Positions 32,566 through 43,300 of a DNA stretch of 64,000 bases are shown one piece after another. The stretch is from Arthrobotrys musiformis (lineage: Eukaryota > Ascomycota > Orbiliomycetes > Orbiliales > Orbiliaceae): the NCBI GenBank assembly GCA_036971715.1, contig JAVHJL010000001.1, forward strand, positions 5,146,001 through 5,210,000. Reading direction: 5' to 3'. The notes under the pieces were generated by a model. It had not been told where the DNA came from and did no database searches. It saw only the letters and a program-made list of their open reading frames with translations. Made by a program: the position numbers and the translations under genes. Position 1 is the stretch's first letter, and the number at the start of each line of letters is the position of its first letter.

Positions 32566-35199
32566 ATGGAGGACAAGGAGAAACCCCCTCGGAGGCCGTC
32601 CAGCGCCCGGTCTGACGCCGGACTGGACATCGACATCCTAAACCAAGAAAACCCGATCCAACCTGCCCTCGTTCAAGATGTCATTACCGATGCCGACGCG
32701 GAAGCTGCTGCTGCCGATATCCAGGTTTCCGTTGACACGCCCGACCTGTCCCGGAACCTTGCACAGAAGCATTCGCATTTCAGAGATCACCCTATCGAAT
32801 TCCTTCGCGAAATCCAGATGATGTACTCCGGAACGGGATGGAGAGCATACGATAACCCAATTGGCCAGCCGATATACTACAATGGCTTCACCGAGGACAT
32901 GAAGAGGGCGATTCTTGAATCGAAGCTTGTCGAGGATAAAATCCAAAATCTTGCGACAGAAACCGTCGAGGATGAGGCTGGCCAAGGATTCCTGCCCGGA
33001 GCTAAGAAAGAGAAGAGACGGAAAGATGTCGTCCGACAATTGCGAGAGGTTGCCGACAAAACAGTTGATGGCATGATATGCAAGATGGAAAGCAAGAGCT
33101 TCATTCGAGTATGTTATAAAAACACGGACCCAGACAGAAGCTTTTGCCTCCTCTCTCTCGCAACAATAGGCTGACTGACAGCGAATAGACAGCCTACTGG
33201 CTTGCATCTCAAGTCCTCTCTCGAACATATCACCAAGGTGTCCACGTATCAATGGATGAAGTCGTCACCCTCACAAAGTACGCCCGTAAAGCAGCCGAAG
33301 AAAAGCAATCGATGATCTTTCTCCCCTGTCATCGATCGCATATAGACTACGTCTCATTGCAAGTTATTTGTTATCGATTGGGCATTGCGCTTCCCGCTGT
33401 GATTGCTGGTGACAACCTTAACTTCCCAGTCGTCGGCTCGTTCCTCCAAAATGCCGGGGCTTTTTATATCCGAAGGTCGATGGGCGACGACAAGCTCTAT
33501 CCGACAATGGTCCAGGGATATGTCGATACTTTACTCAGAAGAGGATACAACATGGAGTGTTTCGTCGAGGGTACCAGAAGTAGAACGGGGAAGTTGCTGC
33601 CTCCAAAGTTTGGAATCTTGAATTTCATCCTATCTAGCATTCTCTCAGGCAGGGTTAAAGACTGTTTGATCGTCCCCGTCTCCACACAATACGACAAAGT
33701 CATCGAATCTGAGAGCTATATTAGCGAACTTTTGGGTGTCCCGAAGAAGAAGGAGAATCTCTATGACTTCCTCAATGCCAGCTCCGTGTTATCTCTCAAG
33801 ATGGGGAGAGTTGATGTCAGATTCCACGAGCCCTGGAGTTTGCGCAACTTCATTTTGAAGCAAATAGAAAGAACTACAACCGTGCCACCAACACTGGCGG
33901 CTCCAAAGGATGACGCTGAGATAGAGGAGATTGTCCTGACGCAAGATCAGCGAGTCAGGTTGCTCAGGAGTCTAGGGTACAAGGTCCTCAGCGACATTAA
34001 CAGTTGCTCCGTCGTGATGCCTACGGCACTGATAGGAACAGTGCTGCTGACCTTGCGAGGGAGGGGTGTCGGAAAAACCGAACTCATCAGACGCATAGAA
34101 TGGCTGAAGTGCCGCATCATTTCCAAGGGTGCCAAGGTGGCACATTTCGGCGGGGCTGGAACAGAGGCGGTGGTGGAGAAGGGTCTCGAGGTTATCGGTG
34201 ACCTTGTGGGCAAGCTTGACAATCTCGCTGAGGAAACCTACTATGCCGTTGATCGGTAAGCTACTTTAATTTTTTCGAACCTTCGAGAGAACTAATAAGG
34301 CGAAAAACTAACATGGTGCGCTCAGGTTCCAACTTTCCTTCTACCGCAACATGGTGATCCATTTGTTCATCCTAGAAGCCGTAGTGTGCGCAGCAATGTA
34401 CACAAAGATCAAGCAAGGCGGTGGCCCCGCAAACCAACGAATCGGTTGGCAACAACTCTACGATCATGTATCCTTCATCTCTCGCCTTTTCCGAAATGAA
34501 TTCGTTTTCCCGACAGAGGGTCTCGTTGCAAATCTCCGAAAAACTCTGCGGGAGCTCCAAGCCGACGACGTGATTAATGTGGTGTATACCGCGGGATCAC
34601 AGGACGAAGTGGATTACGTCGAACTCAGTCCCCGAGAGCGCGAGAGGGGTCGAGAAAACTACGATTTCTATTGTTTCATGATCTGGCCGTTCATTGAAGG
34701 TGTATGGCTCGCGGGCGTTGCCATGGTCGGGATTACACCTCCTGTGGGGAAGGATGGAGCGGATGAAGGTTGGGTGGACTCCAAGCGATTTTTGGATGTA
34801 TCTCAGCTGCTGGGGAAAACGCTTTATCACCAAGGCGACCTCAGCTACTTTGAGGCAGTGAACAGCCAAAGCTTGAAGAACGCATTTACTCAGTTTACGA
34901 GTGACAAGATACTAGAGACGAAGAATGGCAAGACGAGAATACACCCGGATTGGCGCCCGAAGATCGGAATAGACGGGAGAATAGAAATGCAGGGGAAACT
35001 ATGGGAAATGGTTGATAAGATTGCGGTGACTCGTAGGGAAGGCAAGAACAGGAGAGACAGCCAGACTGTCGGATCTCGAGTATTAAGCTTGGCCCAGAAG
35101 TTGGGGATTGGCTTGTTTGAAGCGGAGGAAATGGATGGCAAGTCCGAGGGGAGGAAGAGGAAGAAGCCGAAGAAGGGGTGGCTGAGGGCTATGTTGTAA
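32566..35199 (+). CDS. Glycerol-3-phosphate / dihydroxyacetone-phosphate acyltransferase (GNPAT/PlsB type)
   Basis: Exons 32566-33108, 33189-34255 and 34326-35199 (introns of 80 and 70 nt; donors GTATGT and GTAAGC; phases 0 and 2) give 827 residues. The enzyme class acylates the sn-1 position of glycerol-3-phosphate or DHAP, the first step of glycerolipid or ether-lipid synthesis. The catalytic block I HX4D is HRSHID at residues 229-234. Block II is AGDNLNFPVVGSFLQNAGAF, block III is FVEGTRSRTGK (about 305-315, with Val where the AGPAT family has Pro, as in PlsB/GNPAT enzymes), and block IV is CLIVPVSTQYDKV. The C-terminus is basic and ends AML, an unusual tripeptide resembling a weak peroxisomal PTS1. 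Peroxisome versus other location is undecided. Confidence 0.93.
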
Positions 35200-35635
35200 A
35201 TTTGAGGGTAAGAGGGCGTTAGATAGCCTTGTAATATAGCATTTACCAAACACTGTACGATACGTATGACATTCTTTCTTTTTCTTCTCGACCGGCATCA
35301 TGTATACCCTTGGTTCATAGCTACATTCTGCCCATGATTGGCTTACAGTATCTGATTATGATACGAGCGAGATAGAAGATGCATGGTTGAATTTGAATGG
35401 TCATGAATTGATGATAATATATTAGATATTCGAGTAATTATTTGGTCATCTATATCCTAAGATTCTATCTAATATATCCGGCCCTCCCTATCCCAAACCC
35501 AAATGTACATGTGCGCCAACCGATGCAGTACATAAATGCTACCAAAAAAACAAACAAAAAACTCCGTTGAAATGCTGTGGTCATGATCATGAAGCTCATT
35601 AATGTATGAATGAAGTGTCGTTTTGTCCAATTGCT
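35200..35635. other. Convergent intergenic region
   Basis: 3' flanks of the acyltransferase (+) and the 2EXR-like gene (-). No gene seen. Confidence 0.55.
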
Positions 35636-36634
35636 TTACCGAATCACTAACCTCCCCTTCAACAACCTCCAGTGCAACATTAACTCGACATCGACGTTCT
35701 CGAATTTCTGTCCGTCCGGACCATCGATCTTGGTTTCTCGGCTGCAGTTCTTTAAGACCTTTGTCTTCAACCCTTCATACTTTGGGTCCAATTCGTAATC
35801 CTCCTCGTATGGGATGTAGAGATTGACGTTCCCGGTCTTGTATCCCTTGGTGAAAGGCGACGCGAGCTCGACGAGATCTTTGTAAACTTTGGTGCTCAGT
35901 TCATCAAAGTTATCGAGCATAGTAGTCGAGACGGTGATATCGATGTTGACATTAGAGCTGCAAGCGGCGAGAAGACATCGAAGCCTGCAAGCTAATGGCA
36001 TAAAGATTGTTCTGAGTGGGACTCTTCCCGGGTTTGTCTTTCGGAAGGTAGGTCTCCTGAGGAGGGTGTATAGAGTCTTCCTTTTTCCTTGGACAGATGA
36101 TTGTCGCTTGATGGGTGCCTGTTGGGTGTAGTATTCCATGAAACAGGTATCGACGATTTCGATGCGAACATGGCGAAGCAGATGACGGTATCGGACAGAT
36201 GGGTAGATGTATGTTTTGATATCCTTCTGAAGGATCTCGTTTCCCAAGTTCCCACCGTAGTCGCCAGGGCAGAAGTGACCAACCCCATCTTCTTCAGTAA
36301 ACTCGTATGCGATATCTTCCCATGGAGTTGTCCATCTGGCCCTGAAGCATTGCTTATGTTGGTTATATGATTCGTATGCCTCCGTTACGACTTTGATAGA
36401 GAAGACATTCTGCGTGTAGAAGATGAAGGAAGCCTCTTCGTGGATTTGCCTGTTCACGCGGAAAATAGAAAGGTTGACGGTCGACGGGGTGGCGAAGTTG
36501 TGCGCTGTGGGAGACTTGCGACCGCAAATATCCTCGATGGCTTCTTGTGTGAGGATTGGCTCGTCGAAGAGGACGACTTGAGCATAGATCTTATCGCGGA
36601 TATTGCGAGGGAGAGAAAGGAAGCCGATAGCCAT
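35636..36634 (-). CDS. 2EXR/F-box-like fungal protein
   Basis: Intronless protein of 332 residues. It opens MAIGFLSLPRNIRDKIYAQV, an F-box-like helix (LP-x2-IRDKIY), and then has NLSIFRVNRQIHEEASFIFY, the sequence pair typical of the large Pezizomycotina 2EXR/F-box-like family in which a short N-terminal LPxE/N-type motif is followed by NRQIxxEA. The C-terminal half (YRHLLRHVRIEIVD, then a basic loop GKRKTLYTLLRRPTFRK, LACRLRCLLAACSSN) follows the usual length and layout of these proteins. The family is poorly characterised; SCF-type ubiquitin ligase adaptor is the common guess. A TATAAAA lies 23-30 nt upstream on this strand, so the leader would be very short. Confidence 0.8.
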   Translation of the reverse strand: MAIGFLSLPRNIRDKIYAQVVLFDEPILTQEAIEDICGRKSPTAHNFATPSTVNLSIFRVNRQIHEEASFIFYTQNVFSIKVVTEAYESYNQHKQCFRARWTTPWEDIAYEFTEEDGVGHFCPGDYGGNLGNEILQKDIKTYIYPSVRYRHLLRHVRIEIVDTCFMEYYTQQAPIKRQSSVQGKRKTLYTLLRRPTFRKTNPGRVPLRTIFMPLACRLRCLLAACSSNVNIDITVSTTMLDNFDELSTKVYKDLVELASPFTKGYKTGNVNLYIPYEEDYELDPKYEGLKTKVLKNCSRETKIDGPDGQKFENVDVELMLHWRLLKGRLVIR

Positions 36635-39058
36635 CTTTTTCTGTAATGCTTTCCGATTTTATATTAAACTATATTGAATGGATCGAGATATGAGAGCGCA
36701 AGCGCTGTAGTCGGATATATCCTGATATCCTTGGTTGTATTCGATAGCCTCGTATAGCTGATTAATTAAGAGCTAAAAGTCTACAGACTAGATCTAGACA
36801 TGGGGGCAGCGGAAGGGGGCATGAGGTGATGATATATAGGCCCTTCGAGCATTGCAAAATAACACACCGTCGACACATACCCACATATTACGCAAACAGA
36901 AGCTGTTCAATTGTAACTGCGACAGCTCAGGCAGTGCAGCGCGAATGGCATATCGTTTCAGACCCCCCCTTAACCCTTCAAAACGCTGGTCCGGTCTGGC
37001 GTTGCTTTGCTGCGGATAGGCAACTTAAACCCTGCAGCCTTTTTGGACGGGGGAATCTCAGCTGGTCTGTAATATGCAATCTTGTGGCAGAACATTCCGT
37101 GCGCTAGCGTTGGCTTTTTTCTTCGATAGTTAGCAAATTTCGTCCTCTGAAGTTTTTCGGGCCTATTCTTTCTTTGGAAAAGTAGCACATGTACGCAGCA
37201 CGCCCGATCCCGAAAGGAGGAAGAACACCATTAAATCGGGTATACCGAACCGCTGGACCAACGAATCAAGATGGTAGGTGCTTTCCCTCTGTCCCATTGG
37301 TTTGTTTTTCTTGACTCTTCTGACGTCTGTACAGACATGTTTCGGCCCTTTGTCCAAGTTTTTCCTTATGCATATCGCGCACTGCACTGCCTTAAAAGCC
37401 ATGGCTGCAGCGAATTCTCCAGAAGGTGCAACCTAGGGGTCTGCCTACCACTGTGGCTTTCTTGGTAGATATCGGAAATACGCTCCGCTGAATCGTAGGC
37501 TATCATGCGGTTTGGTAACAAAAATTGATATTACAATATATTGGCTATCCTCTTTTTTGACCGATTGCAGTGATTGATATGATTGACACCTAACAGATCC
37601 GTCCGCATTGCATGCATACGCCGACTACCCCTCGCACCTAGCTAGCTATAGCTAAGTCTCATAACTCCGAGCAGTTAGTCCGTGTTGGATTGGATTCAGG
37701 TATTTTTAAGTCCTATAGTGTAGCTAGGAGTCAGAGAATATGCCCAAGAGGACCTGTTTATAGGCATCTAGATACAAATTTCTGTGGCATGTCTCAAATC
37801 CTCGAATTGGGACCTCGTGTCGACCCTTTTTGCCTGCTGGGTCTCAAGTCCTCGTGGGTCGCTTCGTCGTTGATGTTTCAATCGCCTAGTTAGCAAGCAC
37901 GCTACAAGCTGGCATAACCCTGTTCGCCACCCTAGTACTGTACTACAGGCGAGTTTCAGTATCGTTTTTTTCGCAATCATGATTCGATTAACCCCAATTA
38001 TAAACATCAATCCGCTTAGATTAGCATATATTTTTTAAGAACGATAATTATATGATTATCACGGGGTCTAGGAAACAAGGAAGGTGGGGTTGTCGCAGTC
38101 GGTTTGGAACAACTATTGGCGGCCGACGTCGGCAGCAGTTGACTATTAATACGGCCTTCCATCTGGCGTGCATATCCCGGACCGTCGATGGAGTTTGTCA
38201 ACGTTCCGACACTAAACTGGAATAGGAACTATCGGCGTGCCCTAATGCATACTCGGACTTTTATTATTCTGTACATAGACATACCCTTCGTTCCTCTATC
38301 GGTTTATCTCAAACGGTAGGTTAGGTCAGGCACAGGCTGGACGGAAAGGTTAGGCGAACTTTTTTGCCTGTTTGTGGGTGTTGGGGGCCATTAACTCTGA
38401 GGAGCTGATCTGCCTGTAGGGCTGGCAGTAGACTTTTCGTATAGCTGGAAATATACTTTAATAATAAAGTTGCACGTAGACATGGGTAATTAGGTAGGGA
38501 TCCGGGGTACTGTCGACGTTTTTAGAATGTTTCTATGCAAGCATATATTCAAGGCTGACAGTCGATGACCGAGTGGATTCATGGGTAAATTTGACTAATA
38601 ATTCTAGTACTTTGATATATGTATAATAACAGCCCATGGGACGATAATATAATCTGTGGCATAGCTTACTTAATTGATCAATTTGTTTCGTTGTCTAAAT
38701 TAACTAAATTACGGCTTTGGTATATCAACCCGACAGAATCCATAGGATCCCGAATTTAATTTAAGATTAATCCTATGATATAATATTCACAGCAGCAATG
38801 TCGCCCATGGTCTAGGATGAGTAGTTACGGGTGAGGGGAAGTAGCTATAGGTTCGAGATTCTATAGGTCTATTGTATTCCTATAGCTAAGATTCCTATCC
38901 CTTCCGAATTCCAGTACCTTAATGAGGTTCCATTACATACCCGGTAATGTTATATCACTAAGTCGATTTGACTCCACACCCACTTTCTGTCTTTCAAGCT
39001 CACCGTCAAACGTAAAGTTCAATTATAGAGAACTCCATTTGCGGATATCGATTCGAGT
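36635..39058. other. Intergenic region
   Basis: 2.4 kb of AT-rich spacer. ORFs at 36826-37107, 37163-37468 and 37690-38010 overlap on opposite strands and lack codon bias. No gene seen. Confidence 0.5.
36657..36664 (-). promoter_or_regulatory. TATA-like element of the 2EXR-like gene
   Basis: Minus strand reads AATATAAAATC, 23-30 nt before the ATG at 36634. Confidence 0.35.
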
Positions 39059-39355
39059 TTAAACTAGCCAAATCTGACTCAGCCGACGGTAAGAAACCCT
39101 CATATTCCTCAAACGTTCGGGCGATATCACAAACTGATTGTACAGCGCTACGGCTTGCCCCGACAGCTCTTGGACCTCTTTATGTAGTCTTTCAATCTCT
39201 TTCTCGTCTTCTAGCGTCCATGCTGTTATTGCGGTGGAGGCGGATTGTTGATCTCGGTATTGCTTTAGGAGTTCGAGTTCTCGGGATATTTCGTGTTTTT
39301 GCCCCAGTATTGTGTCATGGATTTCGCGGTTTAGAGCCTTGTGGCAGCGCGGCAT
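39059..39355 (-). CDS. Small coiled-coil protein, MPRC...WLV family (member B)
   Basis: Start chosen at the ATG at 39355 because the paralog at 6567 begins with the same MPRC; the frame is open farther upstream (to 39565) but that part has no counterpart. The product is 98 residues: MPRCHKALNREIHDTILGQK, a helical charged middle (RELELLKQYRDQQ; EDEKEIERLHKEVQELSGQ) and the end RLSQIWLV. Compared with member A it has about 16 more residues in the middle and at the C-terminal side; the alignable blocks are MPRC-K, EIERLHKEVQELS versus ELEVLYNEFMTLS, and I/L-WLV at the stop. Third positions are less G/C-rich than in member A. No signal peptide. Function unknown. Confidence 0.72.
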   Translation of the reverse strand: MPRCHKALNREIHDTILGQKHEISRELELLKQYRDQQSASTAITAWTLEDEKEIERLHKEVQELSGQAVALYNQFVISPERLRNMRVSYRRLSQIWLV

Positions 39356-40378
39356 TCTTGGACTTATATGGAAATGGGTACGTATGGAGGGGTAGGTTTC
39401 TTCTGAATCATTAAGATTGAGACCTTCAGCTCTAATGCTTGAGGGTGAATTGATTTGGTATAAATGCTGTTTTTTTAGGTGGTCTAGCTGGCAGTACTTA
39501 TGGATGTTGGAATGGTCTAGACTGATTGGTGTTATATAGCTGCGCACTCGAGATCTCCTAAGCAAGGGCTTAGGCTGGAAGGATATACATCAATCGAGTT
39601 TCGTATTGAAATCGGAGTGGAGATGCATTTTATAATCGATACTAGTTATACATACCTGCCAATCGGTGCCCGCTGGTCGACGGGCCCTTACTTATCAGCG
39701 CTGAGAGATTTGTGGGACGTATGTGCGTCTGCGGTCCAGGCGATCATATGCAAATTAGATTATGGTATGTATACCCGCAGAAAGGGAGAAAATGTTGGGC
39801 GTATATCTGCACTACAGCTGGCTTTATATGCTACGCCGCCATGCGGTGTAATCATAAATATACGCTTGCAGTTTTGTTTTGGAGGTTTCGATGCGTCTGC
39901 GATATCGACAGGGAATGTATTATTCTGTTGCTGCAGGCTCGGGCGCACCTCAGTCTTGTCATTATTTAGGCTCCTAGGATCCTAATTAAGTTGGGTGGGC
40001 ACTGGTTGGTAAATGTAAGCTTAAGCCTCCAATCTCGGAATTGGCCAGCCGACATGTCGACGTTGCCACACAGCTGACTAACTGAACCATCGTTTCGCGA
40101 CCCGATGAATCGCCTTAGCTTAAGCTCACCAAAATCCATACAACACAGATATTGCCGAAATGCAACATGGCTTTATTGATACTGATATAAAATAATACTA
40201 GAGACATTTCCGATTGTCGAGTTTTCGAACATACATCATGGTTCTTTGGTTCTATCTAGCCGCAACGGCGTAAATTACACTCCGCGGTCACTTCCTTTGG
40301 ATAAGATTATTGTGACATTTAACAAGACGGCAGTGTCTAAGGCCTGGCCTGTAGTCTGCCACTTATAAGTAACTCTCG
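39356..40378. other. Intergenic region
   Basis: Upstream region of MPRC...WLV member B and 3' flank of the large zinc-finger gene. The ORF at 39617-39985 (+) has mixed composition and no promoter or homology support. No gene called. Confidence 0.45.
39533..39539 (-). promoter_or_regulatory. TATA-like element for MPRC...WLV member B
   Basis: Minus strand reads GCTATATAAC about 180 nt before the ATG at 39355. Confidence 0.3.
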
Positions 40379-43300
40379 CTACTTCTTAGCGCTCTTCTTA
40401 CTAACGCCTGCCTTCTTTGTTGCAGTGGTCTTTGCCGTAGCGGCACTCGTCGCAGTAGCCTTTGCTGGAGTTTTGGCTCTGGGATTCTTTGTGCTTACGG
40501 CTTTACTCGGGGCCTTGGCTGCTGCCTTCCTTGGGGTTTTAGCCGTGGCCTTGCTCGGAGTTTTAGTTGTAGCCCTGCTTGGAGTTTTAGTGGTGGTCTT
40601 GTTGGTCGTCGCCGCTGGCTCTTTTGGGGGCTTGGTTGCCGTTGTCTTCGATGTTGACTTCTTTGGAGTTTTAGTTTCGGTAGCCCTTAGTGATGATTTA
40701 GACGGGGTTTTGACCACGACACGAGGTGTTTTTCTATACACCTGGCTTGGTTTGGGGCTCTCGGGTCCTGTTTCTGGGGTTTTTATTATAACACTTTTGC
40801 GGGGCTTGGTTCCGGCGGGCGTTTTCGTTTGCTTGACTTCCGGTTCCTTTCGGTTTATTTCTTCTGTTTCCTTCGCGGATTTTGGTCTTGCACTGCGTCG
40901 GATGGGCGTTTTAGTCTCCTTTGGCGGTTGCGGGTCCTCTTCTTGGTTTTGTTCTTCCTCCTCACTGTCATCGTCATCGCTGCTATCCTCGCTATCTTCC
41001 GACGAAGATTCATCCTCCTGTTTTTTGATATCAGTATTGAGTAAGCGAAAATTCTGGGGCAAGAGTGGAGGAAGTACCTCTTCTTCCGAAGACTCTTCAC
41101 TTTCATCCTCCTCTATTTGATCTTCGGTGGCTGCTTGATTATCCCCCTCACTCTCTACTTCTATCTTCCTCCTCTTTGACGGCGTCTCAAGTCCAGTCTC
41201 CTCACCGTCTTCAAACCTATAAAGACGTACTACCCTTGTATCTTTACCGGGCCTTTGAATGCTTTCGATCACCTCCGTAAAATCTCTAAGTGTCTTCCCA
41301 TTATCATTCCTGCGGGTAAACCTTTTTTCTTCAAATGTAACTTCTATGCCATCTTTCGAGGTGTAGTATACAACTTTTGAGTCGACAAGTCTTGTAGTGG
41401 CAGTTGTCTTAGTCGCAGTTGCAGGGACGAAAGGCTTATATTTTGCGCGGGAGGTGTGGCTTGAGATCAAGTTCTTTTCAGGGAGGGTTGGGGCTGTCCC
41501 TTGTACTGTGGTTAAGGTCGGGGGGCCTACGTATATGGGTGGTAGGGCTTTTTGTTTTTTGGGGCTTGGTGATGGGGATGATTCGGAGCTAGAATAAGAA
41601 GGGGATTCTGATTTCTCAGAGGCTTCTTGTTTAGGCCATCCCTGCGCAGGATCCTCTCTTACGGATTCTGGGATTTGGGATCTCAGCCCCATAGATTTGC
41701 TGGAGGATTTAGAGGGTCTTGGGCTTTGGGCTGGCGGTGTCGGTGTCGAAGATATAAACTCAGGTGTCTTATAATCCTTCTTAGCCCTCTTTGTGGGCCG
41801 TTTCTTTCTCTTGTCCGTGAAGATGTTTGAGTCCCTTGGACTGGCCAAATTGAGAATTGTGGTTGGTTCTAGAGCAGTTCCAATATTGTCATTCTTCGCA
41901 TTAGATTGTTCCTTTTTTGCCGTAGGAAGGAAATCTCTCTCGTCTTCGCTGTCCGTGACGTATCCTTGGATGCTTTCCCAAAGTTTCCGCTTACGGGACA
42001 TGTCTGGAGTAGCGGGGTCCTTGGGGAGCGCGGCTCTTGTGCCTTTGTCTGCTGGTCCATCAGTGGGCGCACCACCACCACCGTCACCACCGCCACCGTC
42101 ACCACCACCGTCACCGCCACCATCACCACCATCACCACCATCACCATCACCGTCGCCGTCGCCGTCGGCCGGCCCAGGCCAGCTACCCCAACACCTCCCG
42201 TAATGTTTATTTTTTCTGGACTCCCCCTAATGAAGTCGGAGCAATGTTAGTGTGTATCTTGCCATGAACTTATAAAACCTGAGGGTACGTAGCCTAGAAG
42301 GCAGTGTATCTATGTAGCTATGAAGACGAATCTCCGTGATCCTTTTCTCCTTTTTCTTGTTACCCTACGTATCTTTCTTGGGATTTAGAACTCACCAGCT
42401 TGCTAGTTTGCTTTTTGCATTGAGTGCAGAAAGTCCGGGCGGATTTAAGATGTCCGCTTGTTGTAGTTCCGAACGCAGGCACATTTACCTGCAAGTATTT
42501 CCCGACAATTTTCCCAATTTCTTCATCGGTTTTACCATCGGTATTGATGATTGGCTTTCTATTTGCATCTCTCGGAGTACGCACAGGTTTCGGCACAGGT
42601 TTCGGCTTAGGTTTCAGCTCAGGTTCCGGCTCTGGTTTCGGCTCAGGTTTCGGCTTGGGTTTATCGCCACCATCACCACCATCACCACCATCGCCACCAT
42701 CACCACCATCGCCACCATCACCACCACCATCACCACCTCCACCTCCACCACCGCCTCCTCCGCCACCTCCACCTCCACCACCGCCTCCTCCACCATCGCC
42801 ACCACCATCACCACCATCGCCAGTCGCAAGAAGGACCATTGTACCCGTATCGCCATACCAATTAACCCCTTGCAATGTATCCTTGATGTAAAACCCCGTA
42901 GGATGTGTAGCAGCCGTTACATCGATTGGCGCAGCCTTCTGCAAATCTGCGAAGGAAGCGGTGTCCTTCCTCCAGTTATCGTAAGTGGTTTGATCGGCAG
43001 CGAACCGACTCTTGAACCATGTTTCATTGCCTTTCAGAAGGACTCTTCTAGGGCCGGTATAGTTAACTGTTGCTGAAGGAGCGGGATCCAGTTTCCCGAG
43101 ATCTGTAGTTCGTATTGCTGCTGAGTTCTCGAGGACGCCGTCAGGGAGCCTTTGAGTGAAACCCGTGTCCTTTGAGAAGTTTTTGGATGAGGCGTTGATG
43201 TAAGTATTTGGCTCCCAGAAGGGACGGGGGAGGGATTTGCCTGCAATTGCGGATTCGATGTCCGTAATACGTTGTCTATTCTGTGGTGTTACTTTGGATA

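Noticed and set aside
39617..39985. 122-residue plus-strand ORF upstream of MPRC...WLV member B
   Set aside because: Mixed composition and multiple overlapping frames, no recognisable motif. It lies in the likely promoter region of the minus-strand gene.
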